DNA of 64,000 nt from Pyropia yezoensis (lineage: Eukaryota; Rhodophyta; Bangiophyceae; Bangiales; Bangiaceae), in NCBI GenBank assembly GCA_009829735.1, contig CM020619.1, forward strand, positions 13,569,777 to 13,633,776. The letters are read 5' to 3'. Below are positions 1 to 12,131 of the stretch, piece by piece. How positions within the stretch are numbered: the first letter of the stretch is position 1; every line of letters starts with the position of its first letter. A program made the translations under genes and the position numbers. The notes beneath the pieces were generated by a model. That model worked only from the letters and a program-made list of their open reading frames with translations, had not been told where the DNA came from and ran no database searches.

Positions 1-219
1 AAAAAACTCATCGTCTGACGAGTCAATGTGGGAAGCGTCGGCCAGCGATGCTGCTGCCGCAGCCGCAGTCAGCTGGTGGTGCTTGGGAAGGGGGGGCAGG
101 ACCGCCGGGGCTCCCCCGCTCCCGCCGCCGCCGCCGCCGCCACCGCCACTGCCGCCGACACTCTCACCATTCATATCATTGACCGGGCTCCGCCGAACAC
201 GGCCTTGGACCGTCACCAT
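1..219 (-). CDS. 3'-truncated gene, acidic FFAT-like segment at window edge
   Basis: Read on the minus strand from an ATG at 219-217, the frame stays open to base 1 and continues outside the window, giving 73 residues. It has a Gly run (about residues 21-30), a segment LPKHHQL, an Ala run, and ends at the edge with HIDSSDDEFF. The first codons have no recognised domain, and the frame is also open upstream of the ATG, so the true start or an upstream exon is uncertain. Known family fact: an acidic tract followed by E-F-F-D-A-x-E is the FFAT motif that binds VAP proteins at the ER. Only the acidic tract and EFF are visible here, so a lipid-transfer or ER-contact protein is a weak inference. Confidence 0.4.
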   Translation of the reverse strand, partial: MVTVQGRVRRSPVNDMNGESVGGSGGGGGGGGGSGGAPAVLPPLPKHHQLTAAAAAASLADASHIDSSDDEFF

Positions 220-1608
220 CCCCGACCGACCGCGTCTAGAGGCGGAGGGGGCTGGACAAAAAGAGGAGAGCGTAGATAGGGGTTGGAGCGGGAAAGTATA
301 CAGCCAGTGGGCGGGCGGGACGAAGGAGAGGGAGCAGAGGGAGCCAAGGGGGGGGGTGGCCGACAGGTTGCCGTGGGACTGAACAAAGGAGGGCCCCCGC
401 GTGGGGGGCGGTGGCCACGCACCGCCGCGCCCGGGGCGCGAGTGCTCCCTCCAGCTCCCCGCCCGTACGCCCACCCCCCGTCCGACCCTCACGGGACGGT
501 CGTCCCGCGGGCGCCCCCCGCACCCACGCGTGCCCGCCCGTCGCACGCCCGCATGCGGTGGGTGGGATGGGGGGGGGAGAGGAAGGCGGCGGAGATGGCG
601 GCTGCGGAAATGGCAACGACGGCAACGACGAAGGCAACGACGGCGGCAACGACGGCGGCAACGACAGCGGCAACGACCAACGGCGGGTGACGGCGACGGC
701 AACTGCAGGTGGTAAGGCAGTCGCGGCACCGGCGGCCGCGGCGGTCAACGGCGGCGACAGTGACAGTGGCGGCAGCGAGAAAGGCCGCAGCAACAATGGC
801 GGCAGCGGGCCAGGCAGGCACGACGGGCGCGAAGTCTCCTCCCACCCCCTTCCCCGCCCGCCTCCGCCCCCGTTGCCTCACGCGGCGGGGCACGACACGT
901 AGGCGCGGCGACGTTGCCGCCCACCCGCACCCCCTAGCGCCCACCGTCCACCCCTCCTCCCCCCCCCGCCTGGCCACTCGCCGACCACAACACCCCCCCT
1001 CCCTCGCCCGCGCGCGCCGCCGCCGCCCTGGTGCCTGCTGATGGCAACGCGCCACACTCCAAACCCCGCAGTGTAGCCAGCAGCCGAGTACGCCGCCGGG
1101 CCACGACCCCGCAACCGACCGCGCCTGCACGGGAGGGGGGGGGGGGTCCAAAGTGAGGGCGCGATGGCGCCCGACGGGAGGGGGTGGGGGGGGGCGAAGG
1201 GGGGCGGGGCGGGGATTGAGGGCAGGCGGGACAGGCGGCGGCGGGCACGGCGGCGCGCGGTGAGGAAGGGGGAGTCTGACGGTGATGAGGAGGGGGGCGG
1301 CGTCAAGAGCAGGGGCGGCGGCGGCGGTGGGGCTGGGGGCCACCCGGACGACGCGCGCGTGCACGCGGCGCTGTCTGGCCTGCACCGCGGCCGCCGTCTG
1401 GAGGGGGTTGGGGAGGAGGGCGTCGGGACGGGCCTCCCCCCCTCCACCTGTCGTGGTGGGCACTGTCAACCCCACCGGCGAAGGAGAGCCGTGCAGACAG
1501 CCGCTGCAGCGGCGGGCCCGAACGGATGTGAATATCCCCCAAAAAATACTGACAGTATGTACAGTACCATACGGTACAGAGACAGGCTGCTGGGGGCTGG
1601 GGAGCAAC
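220..1608. other. GC-rich intergenic stretch, no supportable gene
   Basis: About 1.4 kb of very GC-rich sequence with G and C homopolymers. Several frames on both strands are open for 100-370 codons, but all encode Pro/Arg/Ala-rich low-complexity strings that mirror one another across frames. It probably holds the upstream region of the minus-strand gene at 219. Apart from the short tandem repeat at 612-677 I see nothing specific. Confidence 0.5.
612..677. repeat. Short tandem repeat of GGCAACGAC units
   Basis: Six copies of GGCAACGAC, most separated by a GGC or similar triplet. In one frame this reads as Gly-Asn-Asp repeats, but there is no convincing coding sequence around it. Confidence 0.8.
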
Positions 1609-1645
1609 AACTAAAGGTCTATTCTATATAGCTAGTCACCTGAGA
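1609..1645 (+). repeat. Left terminal inverted repeat
   Basis: Starts AACTAAAGGTCTATTCTATA and continues through GCTAGTCAC. Its reverse complement recurs at 5102-5138 with two differences. Confidence 0.7.
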
Positions 1646-3045
1646 TGACCCGACTTCTCGCCTCCCGCATGCCTCAGTACGTGCCGGGAGCGACCACTTT
1701 ATGTTTTTCATCGAGTACAGTACTCATAGGCATGAGTTGTATTTTCAGGGGTGGTCTCATGCGCTCAAACAGATATCACTCTGTTTGTAGCCAGGACAGC
1801 GGTGTTACTCTTTCGTAAAAATCGGCAACTCCTCCGTTTTTCTCACTTTTGAGCTTCTTCTGCGCGGTGTATTGTGCTTTAGTACCCTAGAGGTCCAGGA
1901 CGAGCTTTTTCTCCCCTGTTCCACGCTATATTGCTTCCTCGCCGTGACAGAGAATAACAGAGGTTGTTGTTCCTGACCGCCGATCGGACGTAAAAATCGG
2001 ATACGGGGGCTACCTTAGAAGTACAATGACATAAAAAACAAGTAACTTGGACTGAACTATGTCAGGCTGAAGCGCTGCCAGACATGCCTCTTCCCTTCAC
2101 CCCAACCCGTCACTGCTTGCACCGCCGTTGCACCTGGCACTCTCCCCTACCACCTCCCTCCCCCCAACGCCCCGTGCGCGCTCAGGCTCGGCTTGACATT
2201 ATGTCGCCCTCGAGCCAGATTGCTTCTGGCGATGGCCCCTCGCGTCGGCGTCGCGCTTTCTACCGACTGACGAAGGAGACGGCTGTCCAGGTAGGCTACG
2301 TGCGTCAATTTTTTGAGGGGGAGCGCGCGGCCGGCCGGACGCACTCCTTGAGTAATCCAGGTGGACGTAAAATTGGTCCCCGGAAGGTCTCCTCCGTACG
2401 AGGCGGGGGGGCTGTTGTCTTGCGGCCATGGCAATGGCGACACGCACTGCAATCGCTTACGCCTTGGCCGCGACGACGGGATCATGATCGGCTGCGACTG
2501 TGTCCTCAGATGCGGCGGGATTACGAAGTTGGCGCAGCGCGCACTGTGTAAATCCTACTACGGTGAGGAATGGGTCAGCATGTAACCCCCATTCGTGCAC
2601 ACACAAAACCCGCCGTTTTGATCTCGATCGGCATTCGGGCAAGACGGACATGTCCGGTCCGCCCCACATGGGCGGGAGGACCGGCCAGCTCTCTATGCCG
2701 TCGGACGGTGCGCCCCCAATCAACACTCAGCTTTGATTTCGGGGCCTCCGGTTAGGGCCAATAGTAATCAAACGTTCTCATCACGCGTACCAATGGTAAT
2801 CAAACGTTTGCGGAGCCGTCGGCCACGTGTAGAGTCCTCATGAAAGGTCAATCCCTGCCACATGTCGTGTCACTCTTCACCTGCCTCAGCCTTTTTTGAT
2901 CGCCCCGCCGTAGTTCCTGGCGACTGACAGACTTGGCGTCGGGGAGTTCAGTGAGCTGTGCCGGGGACTTCTAGATGACGTCGCGTCACCCAAACGCCAA
3001 CTGCACGGGGAGCAGTCGCCGGCTTGTCCCCGGAAGTACAACGTG

Positions 3046-4170
3046 GCCGTCTCGGCGTTCGACCCGCTGCCCGCCACCACCGCCGTCGTCCCCGCTGGCT
3101 GGCCGCCACTCACCCGCCGTCACCTGACCGCCCTCGCCCCGCCAACGCCATCGCCCTCACCGGCTGGCCGTCGCCCCCCCACCGCCCCCATTACCGCCTT
3201 CGTCTGGCGGTCGCCCCCCCGCCACGTCTGTGGCCGCCGCTGGTCGGTGCCCCTTTGGTGCTGTCGCCGCCGCCGCTGGCTGGCCGGCGCCCCACCGCGG
3301 TTGCTGCTGCCGCCGCCGACGGACTACCACCGCCCCCGCCGCACTGCCACCGCCTCTGCCGGCTGACCGCCGCCTCGTCACCGCCGCCACCGTCGCTGCC
3401 CTCTGGCCGCCGCCTTCTCGTTGCCAGCCCCCCCCCGCCGCCCTCACCGCAGCCACGGGCTGGCGGCCTCCTCCCACCTGCCGCGGTCGCCGCTAGCGGC
3501 TGGCCGCCGCCCTCGCGCCACCACCGCCCCCGCTCGCAGTTGGACGGCGCTGGTCGGCCGCCACCTCCCGGCCGCCACCGCCACGGCCGCGGCCGCTGCT
3601 TGGTGGCCGCCGCCGGCTGGCCGCCGCCCCCGCCGCCGCCGGCTGGCCGCCGCCCCCCCGCTGCCGCCGCTGCTGCCGCTGCCGCCGCGGGCTTGTGGCC
3701 GCCACCCTCCCGCTGCAGCCGTAACCGGTTGTCGTCCGTTCCTTCCCCGCTGCCGTGGTCACCGCCGCAGCCACCGGCTCATAGCCGCCCCCCCGTCGCT
3801 ACCGCCGCCACCGCCGCCGCCGGCTTGTTGCCGGCCTCGCCCTTGCCGTCTGGTCGCTTCTCCCCTGCCGCTGCCGCGGCCGCCGGCACTGCCGGCTGGC
3901 CTCCGCCCCACCGCCGCCACCGACGCTGCCGCTGGCTACTCTCCGTCTCTCCGCCTCGCCTTCGCCGCTATCGCTGCCGCCGCCTGCTGGCGGTCCGCCA
4001 ACGCCGCCAAAGCCATCTTTCGTCGGCCGCTGCCCCCTCGCCGCCGCCGCCGCCGCCACCGCGGCGGTCACCGGCTGCTGGCCGTTCCCGCGCCGCCGCC
4101 GCGGCCAGCTGCCTTGCTCGCGGCCGCCAGCAAGTCGCCGCCCCGCCTCCCCACCGCGGTCGCTGGATGG
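3046..4170. repeat. GC-rich low-complexity tract (GGCTGGCCGCCGCC-like units)
   Basis: Degenerate, irregularly repeated units around GGCTGGCCGCCGCC and CCGCTGCCGCC. All frames here are open for hundreds of codons and give only Pro/Ala/Arg strings. I treat it as expanded simple sequence inside the candidate TIR element rather than as a gene. Confidence 0.55.
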
Positions 4171-5101
4171 CCTACGCTCCCCGCAATAAACTACTCTTTT
4201 TGTGGGCATCCCATTGGACGTCGTGTTGTCCGTTTTTGTGGCGCTGCGCGCGCCCATGGCGTCTGCGTGTAGCAGTTTGCAACCGAGGGTGGTCCAGTAC
4301 GCTCCCTAGAAGCAAGGTGCCTTGGAGAGCCTCGATGAGGAGCTTCTGGTTCTTTGCTCGTACTTCTGACTCCACCAGCAATCCCAGCGACCCCTTTTTA
4401 GTCGTCCTGGACAGTTTTGGCACTCGTGAGTGACACTTGGTATCGGTGTGTTCGGTCGTTGCTGAGGTTGTGCTTAGTCGTGACATGCCATCACCGTGCT
4501 CACTCCGAGGAACACCTGTCCGGACCATTGCTTTGAAAGTGTTTCTAGACACCAAGAAAATGCCGATGAGAACGCTTCTGTCGACAGAACCACAAACGCA
4601 TGACGAGGAAGTGCGTCTTGACGGCCGTTCGGGACCGGCCAGCTGCCAGCCTTTTACAACCGACAAGGTGGGGGGTGTTCAGCCGGTCTTTACTGTCACG
4701 GCTGTAACCACGTGAGCTATCCACACTTCCTTCACGACTGCCTCTAACACATATACTTTATTCAAGGCGTTTGAGTATACTTAACTCCAGGTCTGCTCTC
4801 AAAACTCGGATGGAAAAGCCCCTAAAATATTGTTAATACTTTCGGGTTTTCCGCTCAGGAGCCGTTTATCAAAGGTTGCGCCCCCCCCCGAAATCAAACC
4901 TTCTCTAAATCGTCCGATGACATAAAGAGGCGGCCGGAGGACCCTCTGTTCTGTTCAGGCGTGCACTCCGGCACAAGAACACGGTTTCAGGTCCTGTCTT
5001 TTTTACCACAGGCCCGGAGCGCGATGCTGATCAGGTCCACCTGAAAAGTTCTTTAGTTTGAGCCGTAGCCGACCAGAAGCGCATGAATGAAAACTCTTTT
5101 C

Positions 5102-5138
5102 TCTCAAGTGACTAGCTATATGGAATAGACCTTTAGTT
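5102..5138 (-). repeat. Right terminal inverted repeat
   Basis: Inverted partner of 1609-1645. It contains GTGACTAGCTATATGGAATA followed by GACCTTTAGTT. Confidence 0.7.
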
Positions 5139-5194
5139 ACATACGGGGCAGCATCGATCTTCCTCTCCCCCGTCCTTCCCTCTCTGTTCGGCCG

Positions 5195-5452
5195 CCGCAG
5201 GGTCCCAAGGCGGTCGCCTGCGAGGGCGGCGCGCGCGGCGCGCTCAGCGACCGCCCACGCACGCGCGACACGGTGGAGGCCACAGAGCCGGCGTCGGCTG
5301 CTACGCCGGGAGCGCCGGTGCGGCTGGCCGCCGACCCTGCCCCGCCGCCCGACGGGGACGCCCCCTCCGCCCCGGTGGCTGGGGCCGCCAAGTACCAGAC
5401 GTCCTTTGCTAAGAGGGGCGTGAAGAAGCCGTACCACAAACGGACAGTACTC
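5195..5452 (+). other. Possible exon or gene remnant of unknown function
   Basis: From a possible acceptor (CCGCCGCAG before 5195) one plus frame reads smoothly with host-like GC3 codons, including a segment AKYQTSFAKRGVKKPYHKRT. It meets a possible donor (CA|GTAAGG) near 5451. Two further coding-like stretches follow in other frames (about 5470-5575 and from 5583, the latter with YCIVTRANKNVRPH). Together they could be exons of one spliced gene or a decayed one. I do not recognise the protein. A loose resemblance of the last stretch to Alba-type RNA-binding domains is too weak to name it. Confidence 0.22.
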
Positions 5453-7842
5453 CTCAGTAAGGCAGAACAGCCATCGTCGTCTTCCCCAACGGCGCCAAAG
5501 ACCCGGTGGTCACGCTGTCCAAAGCGTGGCGGTCATCTTCGCGAAAACCTTCCGTCACTCACGTCTGGCTTGTCCAGCACAGTACTGCATTGTCACACGC
5601 GCCAACAAGAATGTCCGCCCCCACCCCCTCTGCCCGACCGTATTGCTGACGGCGGGGGCGGCACTCACGAAGATGGCGGCGGTCATGGCATCAGCGACAG
5701 AGGCCGTCGAAGAGCGCGGACGGCGGCAGCAGCCGCGGCGTAGGCCGCAGAGGCGGCCGCCAAAAGCCTGTTGGCTACGAACGCTTGGCCTGCCTTGGTC
5801 CCAGCCGGCTGGTCTTGGCGACGGCACGAGGCGTCACAGTCGCGACTGCGCCGCACCAGAGCGGGATGGAGCTCCGTCCCCAAAGCCCCATCGACCAGCT
5901 TGGAACGTGGGGGGCTACCTACTGCTACTCGAACCGGCGGGGTCCCCTGCGCTGTGCAGCTTAAAGGTGTTCACGAAATCGTTGCTCCGGCTTGCTTCTT
6001 CTTGTTCTTTCTTGCTCAGTCCCCTCGGCGCAGTCGTCAGAACGAGAGAGTCAATCTGGCAGAACAACAGAACTCTTGCAAAAATGCCTTTGTCCCCGCG
6101 TGAGAGAAGCATTCTCCGACGGTCTGTCACCCAATGAAATCATTAGGGGTCCTTGCACATAACCAACACGTACCGCAATAGACATCACACAGAGCCTCAG
6201 AGAGATGATTTAACAGAGAAAGTGCCAGTTATCTTTGGACAAATTACAGTGTGTTGGGCATAGTTGGGCTGCTTCCTGGGACTCTCTCAGCTTGATTGCG
6301 TCCCACGTAGTTGGCAGGACCCATGCCACCGTGTCGCACTGTGCACTCTCCACGATGAACAACCATGCCGACGCTTCGCCTGAAAGACAAAAAAAAGCAC
6401 TCTTCTTTCCTAAGCACCCACCATGCACGCGTACCCTTTGCCAAACCCTCCCCCTTCCCCGCCGCATTCCACCCATCTCCCGGACTAGCGACCCGCCCTA
6501 AAGTGCAGTTGTCTGCACTGCCCCCAAGGTCGACTCATCTGCGCCCACTGCCCCTAGCCAGAGTTGTACGAGGTGTGAGAAAGAATGGTATTGCTGTTAC
6601 CGGACCTCATCCCGGTCGTCCCTCTCCCTCGTCTGCAACAGTAGTCATGTTGCCCGTCTGGACATTCCTGTCCGCCTGCCCGTTCATCGTCCGTGCACTA
6701 GTCCCGACGGCCTGGCTTTCCTGTCGGGCTTCATGTCGCCCAGTGGCACATGTGCGTCCTGGTGCCACGACAGTCGTGGCACTGTCGCCATGCTCCACAC
6801 CGGGCGGGCTTGGCGTCATTGCCTTACCCTCCAGTTCACACGAGGCAGCCCCATTACTGACGGGGACGGCGGCGCAACCTGGAGGGAGAAGCAGAACGGC
6901 CGAGATACATCGCAGACTCTTCCGCGGTCAGGGCCAGGCGGCTGCAGTAGCTGCTGGTGGCAGATGCTAACGCGCAAGTACCCAATGTATTCAAAGTAAG
7001 ACTCAGAGAATGGAAACAAATTGTAGAAACCAAGTCAAGGTTGGAGACACTGAAACTACGCAATCACACTCCGCGTGACCGTCCGCAGACATGAAATCGT
7101 GGCAGCCTTTTGCGCAAGCGAGTCAGCAATCACTGCTAGAACGTCAGCACTACCTATGATATTGAAGAGACTTTTCGCGAATGTGCACTTGGTCATGAGC
7201 GTTTGTGCAAGCGCTTTTCTTGTCTACTTGCATAAAACTGCCAAATGGTATAGTTGCACGACGGCCATGTGCTCAAAGCACATCACAAGAGATCTCTGAT
7301 GATGACGCTTCACGTCGTGTATCATGAGCACGTGGCTTCCGTGCAACAGCGTCTCGAACAAGACTTGCAAAAAAACAAGCTGATTTGTACTGTTCGTCCC
7401 GTATATATAATGTGGACGTGCTCGTGTCGTGATCATGTCAATCATCTGCCACTGGACCAATCAAACCCACACTACACGACCCGCGCACGTCCACTTTTTA
7501 CGGGACGCACAATAGGCCTCCAGCATGCCATACAGAGGGGTTGCATGAAGTCGACAACAGATCTGAGCAAGAAATCCGGCCGATTCCGTGACCACGCTTT
7601 GAGCCGCACAGCGCTGGGATCATCGTGATGGGGTCATCCTCGACAACGAGAGGAGCCCCTCCCAGATGACCCCCGTCGGCGTTCCACCCGCCCTTGCCCC
7701 CCACCGTCGCCCTCCCCCATCATCTTCCCCCCCCACCGCCTGCGCGCTTTGACCCCCCTCCTCCACCTTCTGTTCCCGTCTCCACGTTGGCCCCCCCCCC
7801 CCCCCCCCCTTTCATTGCCCATCGCCGGCTACTTTCCCCGTC
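5453..7842. other. No confident gene; mixed-composition intergenic region
   Basis: Apart from the possible exons mentioned for 5195-5452 I see no reading frame with protein-like composition. 6150-6500 and 7000-7630 are closer to 50% GC than their surroundings, which is typical of old transposon-derived or intergenic DNA. The stretch 7640-7842 becomes C-rich and probably contains the promoter and leader of the gene at 7843. Confidence 0.45.
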
Positions 7843-8700
7843 ATGGAGCGCCGCGCCGCCCCCCCGGCCTTCCTGCCGCCAACCCCCCCCCCCGCCCGCA
7901 CCCCGCTGCGCACCCGCTACGGCCGCCCCACCCCCCGCCCCCGCCCCGCGACGGTGCGGCCGGGCGGCATGGCGGCGGCGGCAGCGGGCCGGCGGCGCTT
8001 CCTCCCCCCTCCCCCTCCCCCCGCCTCCCCCTGGTCGTTGGCGGCGGTGGCGGCGGTGGCGGCCGCCGGAGGGCCACCCGACGGCGGCGGCGGCGGCGGC
8101 GGCGCACCCGCCACCCCGTCGCCGCCCGCCCCGCCCTCAGACGCCGCCCGCGCCTTCCTCCGCACCCGCGCGCGGCTGCTGGCGGCAGCGGGTCCGCGCC
8201 TAGCCGCTGCCGCCGCGGCGGGCGCCGCCACCGCCGCCGCCGCCGCTGCTGCGTCGTCGCCTTCGTCGTCGTCTTCGTCTTCGTCGTCGTCGTCGTCGTC
8301 TGCCGGCGATGGTGATGGCGCCAGCGACGGCCGCGGCGCGCTGCTGGTCACGTCGGGTGGCGGCCGTGCGGCCGCGGACGCGCGGTGGGTGTACGTGCCC
8401 GCCGCCGGGCTGGCCGCCGCCCTCACCCGCTCCCCCCTCGCGTCGACAGAGGCAGAGGTGGCCGCGTCGGTGGCGGACGTGACGGCCGCGGTGCGGGGGT
8501 ACGACCCCGCCACGGAGCTGGTGGTGGTGCTCGAGCACGACGGGCTGGCGGGCGTGGAAGTGTTGCGGCCAGAGGTGCCGCCGCCCGTGTGGCGCCGCCG
8601 GCTGGCCGCCGAGGCGGCGGCAGACGCTGGCGGGGTGGAGGAGGGGGGGAGGGGGCGGGAACCCCAGGCGGCAGAGGAGGACCTGTACTTGCGGCCGTGA
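7843..8700 (+). CDS. Unknown 285-aa protein with poly-Ser tract
   Basis: Single-exon ORF from ATG 7843 (context GTCATGG) to TGA 8700. The N-terminal ~60 residues are Pro/Arg/Ala-rich without acidic residues, compatible with an organelle transit peptide but not diagnostic. A Ser run lies near residues 140-155. The last ~110 residues have a more ordered look (RWVYVPAAGLAAAL, a hydrophobic stretch ELVVVLEHDGLAGVEVL, then an acidic end with LYLRP). GC is very high at third positions, as in Sec16 next door. It ends 265 bp from the convergent Sec16 stop, and an AATAAA lies 119 bp downstream. I do not recognise the family. Confidence 0.6.
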   Translation: MERRAAPPAFLPPTPPPARTPLRTRYGRPTPRPRPATVRPGGMAAAAAGRRRFLPPPPPPASPWSLAAVAAVAAAGGPPDGGGGGGGAPATPSPPAPPSDAARAFLRTRARLLAAAGPRLAAAAAAGAATAAAAAAASSPSSSSSSSSSSSSSAGDGDGASDGRGALLVTSGGGRAAADARWVYVPAAGLAAALTRSPLASTEAEVAASVADVTAAVRGYDPATELVVVLEHDGLAGVEVLRPEVPPPVWRRRLAAEAAADAGGVEEGGRGREPQAAEEDLYLRP

Positions 8701-8818
8701 GGAGGCAGGGGGGGCGGCGGGGTAGGATGGGGGGGGGGGGGCGCGCCCTCTGCTTCAAAGAGAGAAAGGAGCAGGGACCATACAGGAGGAGTCGCGCCCC
8801 ACGCCCCCCTCAAAGAGG

Positions 8819-8824
8819 AATAAA
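8819..8824 (+). terminator. AATAAA polyadenylation signal candidate
   Basis: Canonical hexamer in GAGGAATAAAGAACG, 119 bp after the stop of the 285-aa gene. The position suits its 3' end. Confidence 0.45.
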
Positions 8825-8964
8825 GAACGCTGAGGGCACCACACACACGCCCGCACCTCCGCTCCCCCCCCCCCCCCCCCGAAACACGCCAGCTCACCTC
8901 CGCCCCACTGCCTACACCAGCCATCCGACAACCCCCGCGGCGCTCTCCACTCCCGGCCACACGG

Positions 8965-11900
8965 CTACGCCCCCGCCGGAGGCGCGCCGCCCGCCGGGGG
9001 GAGGGGCGTGAAGACGCGTACGCCCGGCCGCCCCGGCGGCAGCGGCGGACGGCCGCCGTGGGGAGGCGGCGCGCCCGGGGCCCCCCCCCCGGCGCCCCCT
9101 CCGCCAGCGCCAAACGTATCCACGTAGCGGGTGCGCGGCGGGCCGCGGCGGCCCGCCGAGTAGATGTTGCCGGTGCTGCGCCCAGAGGGCGGGCGGCCCG
9201 CTGACGGGCGGCCACCGACAGCCCCTCCCCCACCCCCGCCGCCACCAGCGCCAGCGCCACCACCACCGCCGGCGGCGGCAGCGTCGTCACGGCCCACCGG
9301 CAGCGACGGCATGGACATGGACGACGACAGGGACGGGGGTCCTCCGGCCCCCGCCCCCTCGGCCTCCCCCGCCGCCGCCGCCGCCGCCGCTGCCACAAAC
9401 GACGGCGGCGGTGGCGGCAGCGGCGGCGGCGCGTCATCGTCTGCCGGGTCTTCGCCCGGCACGACCCACCGCCCCGCGGCGGGGTCCCACGTGAACGCGT
9501 TGGCGTCGCCCATGTGCGCCTGCTTGACGTTGGGCTTGAACACGGCCAGCAGGGACGCCAACGACGGCCGGCGGCGGCGGCTCCCTCTGGGCGGGGGCGA
9601 CTCGGCACCGGCGGCCGCGGCCTCGCCGGAAGCACCGGCCCCACCGCCAGTGGAGGCACGGCCACCGCCGCCCCATCTCCTCCGCCCCCCGCTGCCGCGA
9701 CCGCCGCCGCTGCCACCACTGCCGCTACCGCCGCCGCCACCGCCAACGCCGCCAACGCTCCCCGCGTCACTCCCCGCGTCGCTCCCCACGGCACTCCCAG
9801 CGGCACTCCCCGCGGTGCTCCCCGCGTTACTCCACCCGCCCCCTTCCTCCTGGCCACCCCAGCTGCTCCCACGTCCGCCGGCCGTGCCGCCGCCGCCACT
9901 GCCGCCGTCTGGCGCCGTCGCAGCAGGCGCGGCGGCGGCCCACCCGCCCTGCCCCCCATCTGCACCCCACGATGATGATGCGCCGGACGGGCACAGCGCG
10001 CCGACCGTCGGCGCGCCACCGCCCGCCGCCGCCGCGGCCGTCGCCTCTGCGGGAGGTGGCGGCGGGGGTGGGGGCGGACGTGATGGCGACGGCGACGACT
10101 CCCCCCCCTCGGCGCCCACCAGCGCCTTGACCGTCGAGTCGACAAACGAGTCCCAGCTCCGCGGGTTGCGCGCCAGCCCCCGCCGGCCGCCGGCGGCGCC
10201 CCCGCCTCCGCCACCACCCGCAGTGGCCGCCACTACTGCCGCGGGCACCGCCGCCGCCGCCGCCGCCGCTGCTGCTGCAAAGGACGGCGACGACGCCGGG
10301 AATAGGCTCGACAGGGAGCGGCCGAGGCGGTGCCGCCCCCGTGCCGGCGCAGCGCCCTCGGCGGGCGCCGCGCCGCCAGCGGCGGCGGCGGCGACGCCAA
10401 CCGCGTCGCCACGGCGTGGCGGCAGCGACGGCGGCGGCGGCCGGGCGCCCGGAAGGCTCAGCGCCCGCCGCAGGCGCGCTTCCAGGTCGGCCGCCGCCGC
10501 CGCGGCCGCCGCCATGCCCGGCGGTAGTGGCAACGCCGGAGCGGTCGCAGCGTCACTGGCAGCGTCGTCAGCGTCGGCGGCGGCGGCGGCGGCAGCGGCG
10601 GTGGCGGCGGCGACGCCATCTACGGCCGCTTCCGCATAGGCAAGCGCCACCCACAGCCGCCCCGCAGCGGCAAGCCGCTCCGCCAGCACCAGCCGCGCGT
10701 GCGTAGCGACGGCGGTGGCCGACGCGCCCGCTACCGCGTCTCCCCCAGCCGCGGCCACCCACACCACCGTTGCGGCCGCGGCGGCCGCGTCGACGGCACC
10801 GCCGCCGCCGTCACTACCACAGCCACCGCTGCCGGGAGCCACCCCAAACGCCCCGACGGGGCGGTCGTCGCCAAGTAGTCGGCCGACGCCATTCTGCCCG
10901 CCGCCGCCACCGCCGTCGGCGGTGACCGCGTCGGCCAGCAGGTAGCACACGTGCGCGGCGACCGTGTCGGTCGGTGCCAGCTCGTCGCCCAGCGTGGCGA
11001 GCCCCCCCCCCGAGCGCGCCACCACCAGCGTTGCCGCGGTGGCCTCCCACCAGCCCGCCTCCGCCGCTGCTGCGGATAGCCGCCGCCGCGGCGGCGGCGG
11101 TGCCCCGTCGCCCTCGCCTGCGGCGGCCACAACGTCCACAAGCCCCCGTAGTGGCGCGCCGCCGTCCAGGCGGGCGTCGGCGTAGCGCCCCACGGCGGCG
11201 GCGTAGGCGGCGCCGCCATCCAGGGACGCGACGACCAGCGCGAGCGCCCAATGACCACCCGCCTCGGCTGCTTTGGCGGCCGCCGCCAAGTTGCCAGCGG
11301 TCAGGTGGGCCTCGACGTCGGCGGCGGATGCCGCCGCCGCCGCCGCAGTCGGCCGTTGCGTCAATGGGCGCAGCGGGCAGCCGCCAGCAGCCGCGAGGGC
11401 GGCGGCGGCACCCCCTCCGGCGCCCGCGTCACGCTCGGGGGGCTCGCCCCTACCGTCATTGGCTGCATCACCGCCGTCAGTGGCCCCATCAGCGGCGCCA
11501 CCGCGGTCGGCGTCCGACTCTGAGTCGACGACAGGGCACAGCGCCGCCGGCGCAGCGACGGCGAGCCCCCCCGGGTGCCGACACGCTGCCGCGAGCACCC
11601 GCCACGCCGCCGCGCGGGAAGAGTTGCCGGCGGCCTCGGCCGCCAGGCGGTCAGCCATGCGCGCGTACGCCGCCAGGCCGCCAGGCGGCGACGGCGACGT
11701 TGCAACGGCCAATGGCGGCGGCGACGACGGCAGGGACGGCAACGACGGCGGTGGTACGACCGCCGCCAGTACCTGTTCGTTCGCGTCGCCGTCCGCGGAC
11801 GCGGCCACCTGCAGCGTCGTCGCGTCATAGACGCACACCCGCCCCGGCCGGGCAACGGCGGCGGGGGCGGCGGCGTCCGACAGCTCTGCGTCGGAGGCCT

Positions 11901-12100
11901 CGTCCCCCCAGTCGAGGCCGTCGCCCACCCCGCCTCCGACGCTCGACGCGCCCGCGGCCGTGAGGAGGGCGGATTCAACCTCGTCGAGGGGCTCCCCCAC
12001 CGTCGTCGACGCAGCGGTGGTGCCGCGAACGCTGGGAGAAGGGGAAGGGGCAAACCGGGAAGGTCCACCAGACACAACCGACGCGGCGTCGGTGACGGCA

Positions 12101-12131
<31 letters not shown>

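Larger units (their letters stand above)
1609..5138. mobile_element. Candidate 3.5-kb TIR element (non-autonomous DNA transposon)
   Basis: The segment is bounded by 37-bp imperfect terminal inverted repeats (1609-1645 and 5102-5138, two mismatches by eye). No transposase-like protein is readable inside. The interior has AT-richer flanks (1609-3040 and 4200-5100) around a GC-rich low-complexity core (3046-4170). I could not find a convincing target-site duplication outside the repeats, so the class (Mutator-like, Harbinger-like or other) is open. It could also be a deletion derivative of a larger element. Confidence 0.45.

Noticed and set aside
489..1610. 373-codon minus ORF and overlapping frames at the left end
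   Set aside because: Low-complexity Pro/Arg/Ala sequence with no domain, start context or conserved motif; all frames are open because of high GC.
3024..4433. 469-codon plus ORF
   Set aside because: Translates a degenerate GC-rich repeat; equally long frames exist on both strands.
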